Source: Gammaproteobacteria bacterium (GTDB taxonomy: Bacteria; Pseudomonadota; Gammaproteobacteria; Acidiferrobacterales; SZUA-150). From it: a stretch of DNA of 6,931 bases. Position 1 is the first letter of the stretch. Each line of letters opens with the position of its first letter. Below the pieces are notes generated by a model that saw only the letters and a program-made list of their open reading frames with translations, did not search any database and was not told the DNA's origin. Made by a program: the position numbers and the translations under genes. The stretch is from assembly GCA_029880755.1 (NCBI GenBank), contig JAOUNW010000105.1, positions 1 to 6,931 of the forward strand, read 5' to 3'. Below, piece by piece: positions 1 to 6,480 of the stretch.

Positions 1-1302
1 AATAATTCCGACCTGCTGCCCCCATAACATCACCTGTTCTGAAACAGGACTACCCTTAATCGCTTCAATCAGGTAGTACATCAGATGACCACCGTCCAAA
101 ATGGGTATGGGCAACAAATTTATCACACCGAGACTTATGCTTATGAAGGCCAGAAACATGAGAAATGTGTCCAACCCTATTTGCGCTGTATAGCCCGCAT
201 ACTGGGCGATGGTGATCGGGCCGCTGATATTCTCTGACGAAATATCCAGTCTCAGCATTCGGTAGAATACCTTAAGAATCACCTTGCTCGTTCTCCAGGT
301 GTCTTCCAGGCCTTTGGACAAGGCCGCGCCGGGACTGTACACCAAATTGGTTTTAATCTCCTCGGGTAATTCAAATTTTGGCGGGGTAATGTTAATACGG
401 CCAATGCTTTTTCCTTTATCGTCAACTTTGGCTGGCACTATGTGATAATCGATAATTTCCCCGAGTCGATCAACTTTTATCGATAGATCTTTTCCGGGAT
501 TCTGGGAAATTGCCTCGACTAGCTGTCGCCAGTTGTGTATCGGTTCCCCGGATACCTCAATCACCTTGTCACCAGTCAACAGCCCAGCCTCTTTGGCCGG
601 TCCTTCCAGTACCTGGCCTACAACTGCCGGCAGATCAGGAATTTCCGGGTACAGCCCAAGCCCACGGCTCAAGACGCTGCCTTTTACCACATCCCCCACC
701 TTGAGCTTTCCAAGGTCAATCTCTCTGGTTCTGACAACCCCCTCACTGTCTCTGCTATCCAGCACAACAATCCCCCCGGATAGTGCCTTATCCATAAGAT
801 ATAAACCGTGCTGATCCCAGGTTTGAATAGACATGCCATCAATACCAATTAACTCGTCACCGGGCTTAAATCCCAATTGGGAAGCGTAAGAATTCTCTTT
901 GACTTTACCTACCATGGGCTTGATTCCCTCAACACCCAAGGAAAACAACATCCAGTAAGCAAGAATTGCAAAAACAAAATTGAACAAAGGTCCGGCAATT
1001 ACCACCAGACTTCGCTTCCAGACTGTTTGACGATTAAATGCCCGATGCGCCTCTTCTGGTGCAACCCTGCCTTCCGTTTCATCCAGCATTTTCACATAAC
1101 CGCCAAGCGGTATAGCGGCCACTACCAATTCGGTTCTGTCCGTCCCAAACACCTTTGACCACAGCGGCTTACCAAAACCGACGGAAAACCGTAATACTTT
1201 AACGCCAACTTTCCTGGCCACCCAGTAATGGCCAAACTCGTGAACCACCACCAGGATTCCCAGTGCAACGACAAAAGACAGAATTGAATAAACTAACTGC
1301 AT
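1..1302 (-). CDS. rseP: RseP site-2 intramembrane zinc metalloprotease, C-terminus cut by window edge
   Basis: I translated 434 uninterrupted codons from the ATG at 1302 to the left edge. RseP is an inner-membrane S2P protease that makes the second cut in anti-sigma factor RseA and so releases sigma-E. The zinc site HEFGH is at residues 21-25 in the first membrane segment, followed by GGYVKMLDE at 67-75. A second hydrophobic segment lies near 98-123. Two PDZ-like domains follow, at about 127-205 and 222-290, with GFKPGDELIGIDG and GLLTGDKVIEVSG as their loops. The third membrane region carries NLLPIPILDGG (395-405), whose Asp is the third zinc ligand. E. coli RseP is about 450 residues, so only the last membrane helix is missing. 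The start lies 2 nt after the dxr stop with no clear Shine-Dalgarno, which suggests translational coupling to dxr. In related genomes bamA usually follows. Confidence 0.96.
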   Translation of the reverse strand, partial: MQLVYSILSFVVALGILVVVHEFGHYWVARKVGVKVLRFSVGFGKPLWSKVFGTDRTELVVAAIPLGGYVKMLDETEGRVAPEEAHRAFNRQTVWKRSLVVIAGPLFNFVFAILAYWMLFSLGVEGIKPMVGKVKENSYASQLGFKPGDELIGIDGMSIQTWDQHGLYLMDKALSGGIVVLDSRDSEGVVRTREIDLGKLKVGDVVKGSVLSRGLGLYPEIPDLPAVVGQVLEGPAKEAGLLTGDKVIEVSGEPIHNWRQLVEAISQNPGKDLSIKVDRLGEIIDYHIVPAKVDDKGKSIGRINITPPKFELPEEIKTNLVYSPGAALSKGLEDTWRTSKVILKVFYRMLRLDISSENISGPITIAQYAGYTAQIGLDTFLMFLAFISISLGVINLLPIPILDGGHLMYYLIEAIKGSPVSEQVMLWGQQVGII

Positions 1303-1304
1303 TT

Positions 1305-2528
1305 TTATGCCCGATTAATAACTCGTAATCTCGACTGAACAAACTCCATGGCTGTTTTTCTGGCCATTGCGTCATCATCCAGAACAGCTTGCAGACTACT
1401 TGCCTCGTTGTGTTTCATAGAATTCATAACATGCTCAATGACACGAGAAATATCGAGAAAGGAAATTTGACCGTCCAGGAACGATTGGACAGCAACTTCA
1501 TTTGCTGCATTAAGTATTGCCGGCAAAGTGCCTCCCGCTTCCGCCGCGCGATAACAAAGTGCCAGACAGGGAAAACGTCCGAAGTCAGGTTGCTCAAAGT
1601 CCAATTGTGCTACCTGGAACAAATCAAGAGCTTCCACTCCCGATTCAATACGATCCGGCCATGCCAAGGCGTGGGCAATGGGTGTTCTCATATCCGGATT
1701 ACCTAATTGCGCCAGAACTGATCCATCGAGGTATTCCACCATGGAGTGAATGATACTTTGAGGATGAATGATGATTTGCACCTTGTCTGGCATCACATTA
1801 AATAACCAGCATGCCTCAATCAGCTCAAGGCCTTTGTTCATTAACGTAGCGGAGTCCACTGAAATCTTTCTGCCCATACTCCAGTTGGGATGCGCACATG
1901 CCTGATCAGGGGTGATATCTGTCATGGTTGATGGATCACGTTGCCGAAAGGGCCCGCCTGAACCTGTTAATAAAATCTTTCTAATTCCTGAATGTTTGGC
2001 TCCTGCGTGATATCCTGGCGGCATGCACTGGAAGATCGCATTGTGTTCGCTATCAATAGGCAACAGGACGGCACCGGACTTTTCCGCCTGCTCTATAAAA
2101 ATATGTCCACACATGACAAGCGGTTCTTTATTGGCAAGTAAAACGCGCTTCCCCGCTTTTACCGCCTCCAGTGTCGGTTCTAACCCGGCAGCACCAACAA
2201 TAGCCGCCATAACCGTCCCCACTTCCTTCATGGATGCGACTTCTTTAAGTCCTTCTAGTCCTGCTTTAACGACTGTGTCCAGACCAGCTTTCTGGATTCG
2301 CTGAGTAAGTGCGTTGGCGGCCTGCGGGTCGACCATGACGGCATAGCGTGGTTTATGAATAATACACTGCTGGTACAGACGGTCCACCTGGGAATGAGCC
2401 GTAATGGCCCAGACAACATACCTTTCGGGATGCCGTGCGATAACATCCAGTGTACTGACACCAATTGACCCAGTAGAACCAAGGATGGTAACCGCTTGTT
2501 GTCCTGACAGATTATCTTTTTTATTCAT
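1305..2528 (-). CDS. dxr: 1-deoxy-D-xylulose 5-phosphate reductoisomerase (IspC)
   Basis: This 407-residue cytoplasmic enzyme converts 1-deoxyxylulose 5-phosphate to 2-C-methylerythritol 4-phosphate with NADPH, the committed step of the MEP isoprenoid pathway. The NADPH-binding GSTGSIG is at residues 18-24. The metal site is present: Asp159 and Glu161 in PIDSEHNAIFQ, and Glu235 in NKGLELIE. Also visible are LTGSGGPF (187-194), the flexible active-site loop HPNWSMGRK (213-221), HPQSIIHSMVEY (255-266) and LNAANEVAV near the C-terminal helical domain (339-347). The length is close to the E. coli protein (398) plus a short N-terminal extension. One oddity is a proline at 136, directly after the conserved Asn-Lys-Glu. 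The ATG has only a weak ribosome site and lies 24 nt after cdsA; the stop is 2 nt before rseP. The product ultimately feeds UppS, encoded two genes upstream. Confidence 0.98.
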   Translation of the reverse strand: MNKKDNLSGQQAVTILGSTGSIGVSTLDVIARHPERYVVWAITAHSQVDRLYQQCIIHKPRYAVMVDPQAANALTQRIQKAGLDTVVKAGLEGLKEVASMKEVGTVMAAIVGAAGLEPTLEAVKAGKRVLLANKEPLVMCGHIFIEQAEKSGAVLLPIDSEHNAIFQCMPPGYHAGAKHSGIRKILLTGSGGPFRQRDPSTMTDITPDQACAHPNWSMGRKISVDSATLMNKGLELIEACWLFNVMPDKVQIIIHPQSIIHSMVEYLDGSVLAQLGNPDMRTPIAHALAWPDRIESGVEALDLFQVAQLDFEQPDFGRFPCLALCYRAAEAGGTLPAILNAANEVAVQSFLDGQISFLDISRVIEHVMNSMKHNEASSLQAVLDDDAMARKTAMEFVQSRLRVINRA

Positions 2529-2552
2529 CGCTTATTCGCAAATTAGCCTGAT

Positions 2553-3377
2553 TTAATTGGTGACCGGAAAAGCGTAGACCCACAACAGGGTATAAACCGG
2601 TGCTGCTGCGGTAAAAGCATCGATGCGATCTAGCACGCCACCATGTCCCGGCAAAATTCTGCCGCTGTCTTTGACACCGGCCTGCCGCTTAAGTTTGCTC
2701 TCGACCAGGTCGCCGACAACGGAAAAAAGGCCTGTAACAATGGAGACCCCTGCAAATACAAGCAGCATCCTGTCGCTGAAATGAAGTACGTATATTCCAT
2801 AGAGTATTGCTACAGATAACACCGCCAGCATACCGCCCGCCAATCCCTCAATAGACTTGCCCGGACTGATGGTGGGTGCCAGCTTGGTCTTGCCCCATTT
2901 TCTGCCAACGAAAAAAGCGGCCGAATCAGCGGCCCCCACGATGACAAATATGAACAATACTATATATAAGTACTGCCCCCCCTGACTGTGCAGGTAAATT
3001 GCGCTAATCCAGGGGGCTATTAACACTATAAAACCGGACGCTAACTGAAAAGCGCGAAACATAAACAAACGGCCTGCGCCGATCAGGGAGAACAGCGCAA
3101 TTACCCACCAGAATAAAGCGAGTCCGGTCACAACTTTTATTATCGAGGGCTCCTGCTTAACAGAGATCAAGACTATCCACGCCGCGACAGCCATTAGGGC
3201 CACATAAATGATTTTACCGACAAAAGATTTTATTCCGGCTAGACGGGTCCATTCCCAGGCGCCAATCAGGAAAAACAACCCCAATGCCAAAGCCAACTTG
3301 CTTGAGGGAAACCAGATAAACGAGCCGAGGACCAGACCAACCAAGACAATGGCGGTGGCAATACGTTGTTTAAGCAT
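2553..3377 (-). CDS. cdsA: Phosphatidate cytidylyltransferase (CDP-diacylglycerol synthase)
   Basis: This 274-residue integral inner-membrane enzyme makes CDP-diacylglycerol from CTP and phosphatidic acid, the branch point for bacterial phospholipids. Roughly eight or nine hydrophobic stretches are spread over the whole protein, starting at residues 8-23. The family signature is complete at residues 227-251: Ser227, Lys230-Arg231, Lys236-Asp237, then PGHGG and a final Asp250-Arg251. A second conserved stretch runs from Asp151 (DSAAFFVGRKWGK) to SPGKSIEGLAGG (171-182). The length is slightly below E. coli CdsA (about 285). The ATG overlaps the end of uppS by 8 nt, and the ribosome site before it is weak, so translation is probably coupled to uppS. 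The coding strand contains a run of seven G at 2976-2982, read here as Gly-Gly in frame. Confidence 0.97.
   Translation of the reverse strand: MLKQRIATAIVLVGLVLGSFIWFPSSKLALALGLFFLIGAWEWTRLAGIKSFVGKIIYVALMAVAAWIVLISVKQEPSIIKVVTGLALFWWVIALFSLIGAGRLFMFRAFQLASGFIVLIAPWISAIYLHSQGGQYLYIVLFIFVIVGAADSAAFFVGRKWGKTKLAPTISPGKSIEGLAGGMLAVLSVAILYGIYVLHFSDRMLLVFAGVSIVTGLFSVVGDLVESKLKRQAGVKDSGRILPGHGGVLDRIDAFTAAAPVYTLLWVYAFPVTN
3370..3377 (-). other. uppS-cdsA 8-nt coding overlap (ATGCTTAA)
   Basis: The cdsA start codon lies within the last codons of uppS, and the uppS TAA is read out of frame inside the first codons of cdsA. With only a weak Shine-Dalgarno before cdsA, this arrangement points to ribosome re-initiation and coupled synthesis. 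The coupling is inferred; the overlap is directly seen. Confidence 0.9.
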
Positions 3378-4128
3378 GTTTGAGTGTTTCTACCTGCTCT
3401 CCGGTCAAACCGAAACGACGCTGACGCTGTGAATACGACGCCAACGCATCATCAAATTCCTGAGCTCCGAAATCCGGCCACAAGGTGTCTGTAAAATACA
3501 GTTCTGAATAAGCCAATTGCCAGAGCAGAAAATTACTGATGCGCTGTTCGCCACCGGAACGAATGAAAAGGTCTGGATCAGGGATGTCGTGCAGGCTAAG
3601 AAAAGATTGAATGGTTTCCGGGGTAATGGTATCAGGATCAATCTCACCGCTTTTGACTTTAAGGGCGATTTGAGCGCAAGCCTGGGAAATATCCCAACGT
3701 CCACCGTAGTTGGCAGCGACCAACACAGTCAACCCGGTATTATTCCTGGTGAGCCGTTCCGCTTCCTCAATCTTATGTACGATTCTATCGCCAAAAGCTT
3801 TGGTATCACCGACAACACGGAACTTTATGTTATTTTTATGAAGCTTTTTAACTTCCTGTTCGAGGGCACTTAAGAACAGATCCATCAGAAGAGTGACTTC
3901 TCTTTCCGGCCGCCGCCAGTTCTCACTACTAAACGCAAACAATGTCAAATAACCAATCCCTTTGGCGCTACAAGCCTTGATAATTTCGCGAACCATTTCC
4001 ACGCCCTTGTGATGGCCCGCAATACGTGGCAATCCGCGCTTCTTCGCCCAGCGGCCGTTACCATCCATGATAATTGCGACATGGTTTGGAATTCCTCCGT
4101 CTATTTGGGTGTTTTCATGGGCGCTCAT
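3370..4128 (-). CDS. uppS: Undecaprenyl diphosphate synthase (cis-prenyltransferase)
   Basis: This 252-residue soluble or membrane-associated enzyme condenses isopentenyl diphosphate onto farnesyl diphosphate to make C55 undecaprenyl diphosphate, the lipid carrier for peptidoglycan and O-antigen. The cis-prenyltransferase signatures are all present: MDGNGRWAKKRG at residues 21-32 with the catalytic Asp22, FSSENWRRP at 66-74, and DLFIRSGGEQRISNF at 186-200 with Arg190 and Arg196 for diphosphate binding. Glu209 in YSELYF corresponds to the Mg-binding Glu of E. coli UppS (Glu213). The length matches the E. coli enzyme (253). The ATG has a clear AGGA site 7 nt upstream. It follows frr after 75 nt and overlaps cdsA by 8 nt. 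This gene opens the envelope half of the cluster, and its gap from frr makes a local promoter plausible. Confidence 0.98.
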   Translation of the reverse strand: MSAHENTQIDGGIPNHVAIIMDGNGRWAKKRGLPRIAGHHKGVEMVREIIKACSAKGIGYLTLFAFSSENWRRPEREVTLLMDLFLSALEQEVKKLHKNNIKFRVVGDTKAFGDRIVHKIEEAERLTRNNTGLTVLVAANYGGRWDISQACAQIALKVKSGEIDPDTITPETIQSFLSLHDIPDPDLFIRSGGEQRISNFLLWQLAYSELYFTDTLWPDFGAQEFDDALASYSQRQRRFGLTGEQVETLKHA

Positions 4129-4135
4129 TCTTGTT

Positions 4136-4139
4136 TCCT
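4136..4139 (-). promoter_or_regulatory. uppS ribosome binding site
   Basis: AGGA on the minus strand, 7 nt before the uppS ATG at 4128. It supports this start over the internal ATG at residue 21, which would remove the N-terminus just before the catalytic loop. Confidence 0.7.
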
Positions 4140-4153
4140 GTCCAAGGTAGTTA

Positions 4154-4180
4154 ACAGAAACTGGCAGGTAGTCCTGTTCC
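4154..4180 (-). promoter_or_regulatory. Candidate sigma-E-like promoter before uppS
   Basis: On the minus strand GGAACAG (4180-4174) resembles the sigma-E -35 element (GGAACTT), and TCTGT (4158-4154) resembles its -10 region (TCTGA). They are separated by 15 nt. Transcription would begin near 4148, leaving a leader of about 20 nt that still contains the uppS ribosome site. The match is imperfect in both boxes and could be chance. The biological fit is good, since downstream genes are envelope genes including rseP, but it rests on eye matching only. Confidence 0.25.
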
Positions 4181-4203
4181 AGGATACCGGAACACTAACC
4201 AGC

Positions 4204-4767
4204 CTAGATAGCCATCAAGTCTTTTTCTTTTTCCGCTACAAGCGCATCTATTTTGGCGACGTTCTTATCAGTCAGCTTCTGAATAGCATCTTCCGCACGC
4301 TTGTCTTCATCCTCCGATATTTCTTTTTTCTTAAGAAGATTCTTGAAATGCTGGTTGGCGTCACGCCTGATATTACGTACAGCGACTTTGGCATTTTCCC
4401 CTTCACCTCGCACCACTTTAACCAATTCTTTTCGACGTTCCTCATTTAGTGGTGGCAAAGGAATACGAATGGTTTCCCCGGCTGTTGCAGGGTTTAAACC
4501 AAGATCGGATTCCAGAATAGCCTTCTCAATCAACGGCACCAGTTTCTTGTCCCATGCCGTCACCACCAATGTCCGCGCATCCCCTACAGTGACGCTTGCA
4601 GCCTGGGAAACAGGTGTTGATGTTCCGTAGTAATCCACTTTTATATGATCGAGCAAACCCGCATGAGCGCGACCAGTTCTCACTTTGCCCAGATCAGCTT
4701 TTAGTGCTTCCACTGTCTTGGTCATACGCTTATCGGCGTCACTAGTTATACTTTGTATGGAATCCAA
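4204..4767 (-). CDS. frr: Ribosome recycling factor
   Basis: This 187-residue cytoplasmic protein works with EF-G to split the post-termination ribosome and free mRNA and tRNA. Matching E. coli Frr (185), it shows KVRTGRA at residues 28-34, YYGTSTPV in the small domain (46-53), DLGLNP (88-93), the hinge-side PLPPL (103-107), the conserved arginine cluster VRNIRRDAN (130-138) and the late coiled helix with KEISEDEDKR (148-157). The start is the TTG at 4767, read as Met. An AGGAG lies 7 nt upstream, while the first in-frame ATG is codon 15 and would remove the start of the first conserved helix. The N-terminus is then two residues longer than in E. coli. The start lies 2 nt after the pyrH stop. 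Confidence 0.97.
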   Translation of the reverse strand: MDSIQSITSDADKRMTKTVEALKADLGKVRTGRAHAGLLDHIKVDYYGTSTPVSQAASVTVGDARTLVVTAWDKKLVPLIEKAILESDLGLNPATAGETIRIPLPPLNEERRKELVKVVRGEGENAKVAVRNIRRDANQHFKNLLKKKEISEDEDKRAEDAIQKLTDKNVAKIDALVAEKEKDLMAI

Positions 4768-4769
4768 GT

Positions 4770-5492
4770 TTATGCTCCTGATTTCACCAAGGTGCCTTCA
4801 CGTTCACCTCTGGCAGCCCTTAGCAAGCTACCCGGTTTATTTAGATTGATCACTCGCAAAGGCATATTGTTATCACGACATAAAGCGATAGCGGTCGCGT
4901 CCATTACTCCCAGGCGCTTCTCCAGAACCTCATCGTAGGTGAGTTCTTCAAAACGCTTGGCGTCAGCGTGTTTGGCCGGGTCTCTGTCAAATACGCCATC
5001 CACTTTTGTCGCTTTAAATACAACTTCAGCATCAATCTCCAGACCACGCAAACTGGCTGCTGTGTCTGTAGTAAAAAAGGGATTGCCTGTGCCGGCGCCA
5101 AATATCACAACACTCTTTTGTTTCAGCAGGTCAATGGCGCGCTCCCGGGCATATGACTCCACTACGGAGCGGATCTCCAGGCCGGACAACACGTGAGTAT
5201 CAACTCCCAGTTGTTTCAGAGCGTCCGCCAGTGCCATGGCATTCATGACAGTCGCCAGCATACCCATATAATCCGCGGTCGGCCGGTCCATGCCTTGCGC
5301 ACTGGAAGAGATTCCCCGAAAGATATTACCGCCACCCACTACCAGCGCAAGCTCAATACCGGTGTCAACCAGTTCCTTCAGCTCTGCTGCAATTCTGGCA
5401 AGCACATCCGGTTTGATACCGTAATCAGAATCACCCATGAGCGCCTCGCCGCTCAGCTTTAACAAAATCCGTTTGTAGGCCTTTGTGGTCAC
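4770..5492 (-). CDS. pyrH: Uridylate kinase (UMP kinase)
   Basis: This 240-residue cytoplasmic enzyme of the amino acid kinase fold phosphorylates UMP to UDP with ATP, supplying all pyrimidine nucleotides; the bacterial family is a hexamer regulated by GTP and UTP. Visible motifs are KLSGEALMG (12-20), the glycine-rich GGGNIFRG (53-60), DYMGMLATVMNA (74-85), the nucleotide-binding GAGTGNPFFTTDTAA (132-146), KATKVDGVF (160-168) and VMDATA (196-201). The length equals that of the E. coli enzyme (241). The start is a GTG: the frame above it is closed by the tsf stop 15 nt earlier and those five codons contain no other usual start. The Shine-Dalgarno is weak (GGCAG about 8 nt before). Low initiation strength and the tight spacing suggest coupling to tsf. 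Confidence 0.98.
   Translation of the reverse strand: MTTKAYKRILLKLSGEALMGDSDYGIKPDVLARIAAELKELVDTGIELALVVGGGNIFRGISSSAQGMDRPTADYMGMLATVMNAMALADALKQLGVDTHVLSGLEIRSVVESYARERAIDLLKQKSVVIFGAGTGNPFFTTDTAASLRGLEIDAEVVFKATKVDGVFDRDPAKHADAKRFEELTYDEVLEKRLGVMDATAIALCRDNNMPLRVINLNKPGSLLRAARGEREGTLVKSGA
4775..4779 (-). promoter_or_regulatory. frr ribosome binding site deciding a TTG start
   Basis: AGGAG on the minus strand sits inside the last codons of pyrH and ends 7 nt before the TTG at 4767-4765. No ATG or GTG lies at a useful distance in the frr frame, so this site fixes the TTG as the likely start. Confidence 0.8.
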
Positions 5493-5507
5493 GCAATAAA
5501 CTGCCGA

Positions 5508-6389
5508 TTAGTTGCCCTGTACCTGCGCCATCACCTCGGCAGCAAAGTCATCCTGTTTCTTTTCGATGCCTTCCCCTACTTCGTAGCGGTAAAACGCCAC
5601 CACCTTTGCTGAGGCATCCTTTAATAATTTTTCCACCGTGACATCAGGATTCTTTACAAAAGGCTGGCCCAGTAACGTGATTTCAGCGAGATATTTATTG
5701 ATTCTGCCCAGCACCATTTTTTCCACGATGTCGGCGGGCTTTCCACTTTCCATAGCCTGAGCAGAGAATATTTCCTTCTCCTTTTCCACGACATCAGCGG
5801 GCACCTGGTCTTTCGAAATATATTCTGGCCGGCTGGCAGCAATATGCATGGCGATATCCTTTGCCAGATCCTCGCTACCGCCTTCCATATCTACAACCAC
5901 GCCAATCTTGCGGCCATGAATGTAAGTGCCAATATTTCCGTGACTCTGCTGTATCACAAAACGGCGCACACTCATCTTTTCACCCAACTTGGCGATCAGC
6001 GCCTCGAGACCTTTTGATACGGTAGTCGAGCCATTAGCAATGGTCTCATTCTGCAGCGCATCCACATCGGCGGGACGCGATGCGACGACGGTTTCCGCAA
6101 CATTGGCTGTGAAAGCCAGAAACTCGTCGCCCTTGGCAACAAAATCTGTCTCGGAATTGATTTCTACCATGGCAACCGTTTTTTTATCGGCGCTCAAGGC
6201 AATACCGACTGCGCCGTCAGCTGCTGTACGCGCTGCTTTCTTTTCCACCTTGGCTCCGGCCTTCTTTCGCAGAAGCTCGATTGCCGCTTCCTTGTCGCCA
6301 TTGGCCTCAACCAGAGCCTGTTTACATTCCATCATACCGAGCCCGGTAGTTTCCCGTAGCTCTTTTACCTGAGAAGCTGAAATAGCCAT
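5508..6389 (-). CDS. tsf: Translation elongation factor Ts
   Basis: EF-Ts is the cytoplasmic nucleotide exchange factor that releases GDP from EF-Tu. The 293-residue product has the N-terminal UBA-like domain with VKELRETTGLGMMECKQAL (8-26) and EANGDKEAAIELLR (28-41). The hallmark TDFVAK is at residues 81-86; its Asp-Phe wedge inserts into EF-Tu near the Mg site. Further family stretches are MHIAASRPEY, a helical region with SGKPADIVEKM, and the C-terminal GQPFVKNPD and YEVGEGIEK. It is about ten residues longer than E. coli EF-Ts (283). The ATG at 6389 has a strong GAGGAAG ribosome site (6394-6400). tsf follows rpsB after 91 nt, as is usual, and the gap holds a strong hairpin. Confidence 0.98.
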   Translation of the reverse strand: MAISASQVKELRETTGLGMMECKQALVEANGDKEAAIELLRKKAGAKVEKKAARTAADGAVGIALSADKKTVAMVEINSETDFVAKGDEFLAFTANVAETVVASRPADVDALQNETIANGSTTVSKGLEALIAKLGEKMSVRRFVIQQSHGNIGTYIHGRKIGVVVDMEGGSEDLAKDIAMHIAASRPEYISKDQVPADVVEKEKEIFSAQAMESGKPADIVEKMVLGRINKYLAEITLLGQPFVKNPDVTVEKLLKDASAKVVAFYRYEVGEGIEKKQDDFAAEVMAQVQGN

Positions 6390-6393
6390 TGAT

Positions 6394-6400
6394 CTTCCTC
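6394..6400 (-). promoter_or_regulatory. tsf ribosome binding site
   Basis: GAGGAAG on the minus strand ends 4 nt before the tsf ATG; its AGGA core is 6 nt away. This is among the strongest ribosome sites in the window, consistent with the high demand for EF-Ts. Confidence 0.8.
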
Positions 6401-6425
6401 AATACTGTCTTTTAAATTAACCACA

Positions 6426-6458
6426 AGTTGGAATCAGGAGTCGATCCTGATTCCAACT
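6426..6458 (-). terminator. Perfect hairpin in rpsB-tsf gap, possible attenuator
   Basis: Two 14-nt arms (6426-6439 and 6445-6458) are perfectly complementary around the 5-nt loop 6440-6444. It begins 22 nt after the rpsB stop and ends 36 nt before the tsf ATG. On the transcribed strand the bases that follow (TGTGGTTAATTT) are T-rich but not an unbroken T-run, and only 6 of 14 stem pairs are G-C. It therefore looks like a partial terminator or a structure that processes or protects the rpsB mRNA, not a full stop, since tsf has no obvious promoter of its own here. Confidence 0.55.
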
Positions 6459-6480
6459 GCATTACAGTGAACCCAGTGTT

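Larger units (their letters stand above)
4129..4203 (-). other. frr-uppS intergenic spacer (75 nt)
   Basis: This is the second longest gap in the window and divides the translation genes from the envelope genes. It holds the uppS ribosome site (AGGA at 4136-4139), an imperfectly supported promoter candidate (4154-4180) and a short 6-bp inverted repeat, TGTTCC/GGAACA at 4175-4194 with an 8-nt loop. The repeat has no T-run after it on the transcribed strand, so I do not call it a terminator. Confidence 0.6.

Noticed and set aside
32..47. Small inverted repeat CCTGTT/AACAGG near the left edge
   Set aside because: A 6-bp stem inside the rseP coding sequence without a T-run is expected by chance.
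510..1158. Several short plus-strand frames opposite rseP
   Set aside because: They overlap one another in different frames, and the minus-strand RseP frame is continuous with all its motifs.
1..1302. Possible broken or frameshifted rseP
   Set aside because: I read all 434 codons and found no stop or frame change; the gene is only truncated by the window edge.
2976..2982. Run of seven G in the cdsA coding strand as a phase-variation tract
   Set aside because: The run encodes Gly-Gly in frame, is short for slippage switching, and cdsA is normally essential, so on-off switching is unlikely.
4009..4449. Plus-strand open frame of 146 codons crossing the frr-uppS gap
   Set aside because: It is antisense to two well-supported genes, has phenylalanine-rich low-complexity sequence and matches no family I know. 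It is explained by the codon use of frr and uppS read backwards.
5989..6372. Plus-strand open frame of 127 codons opposite tsf
   Set aside because: It is a Ser/Ala-rich mirror of the tsf frame with no recognisable motif; tsf is fully supported on the other strand.
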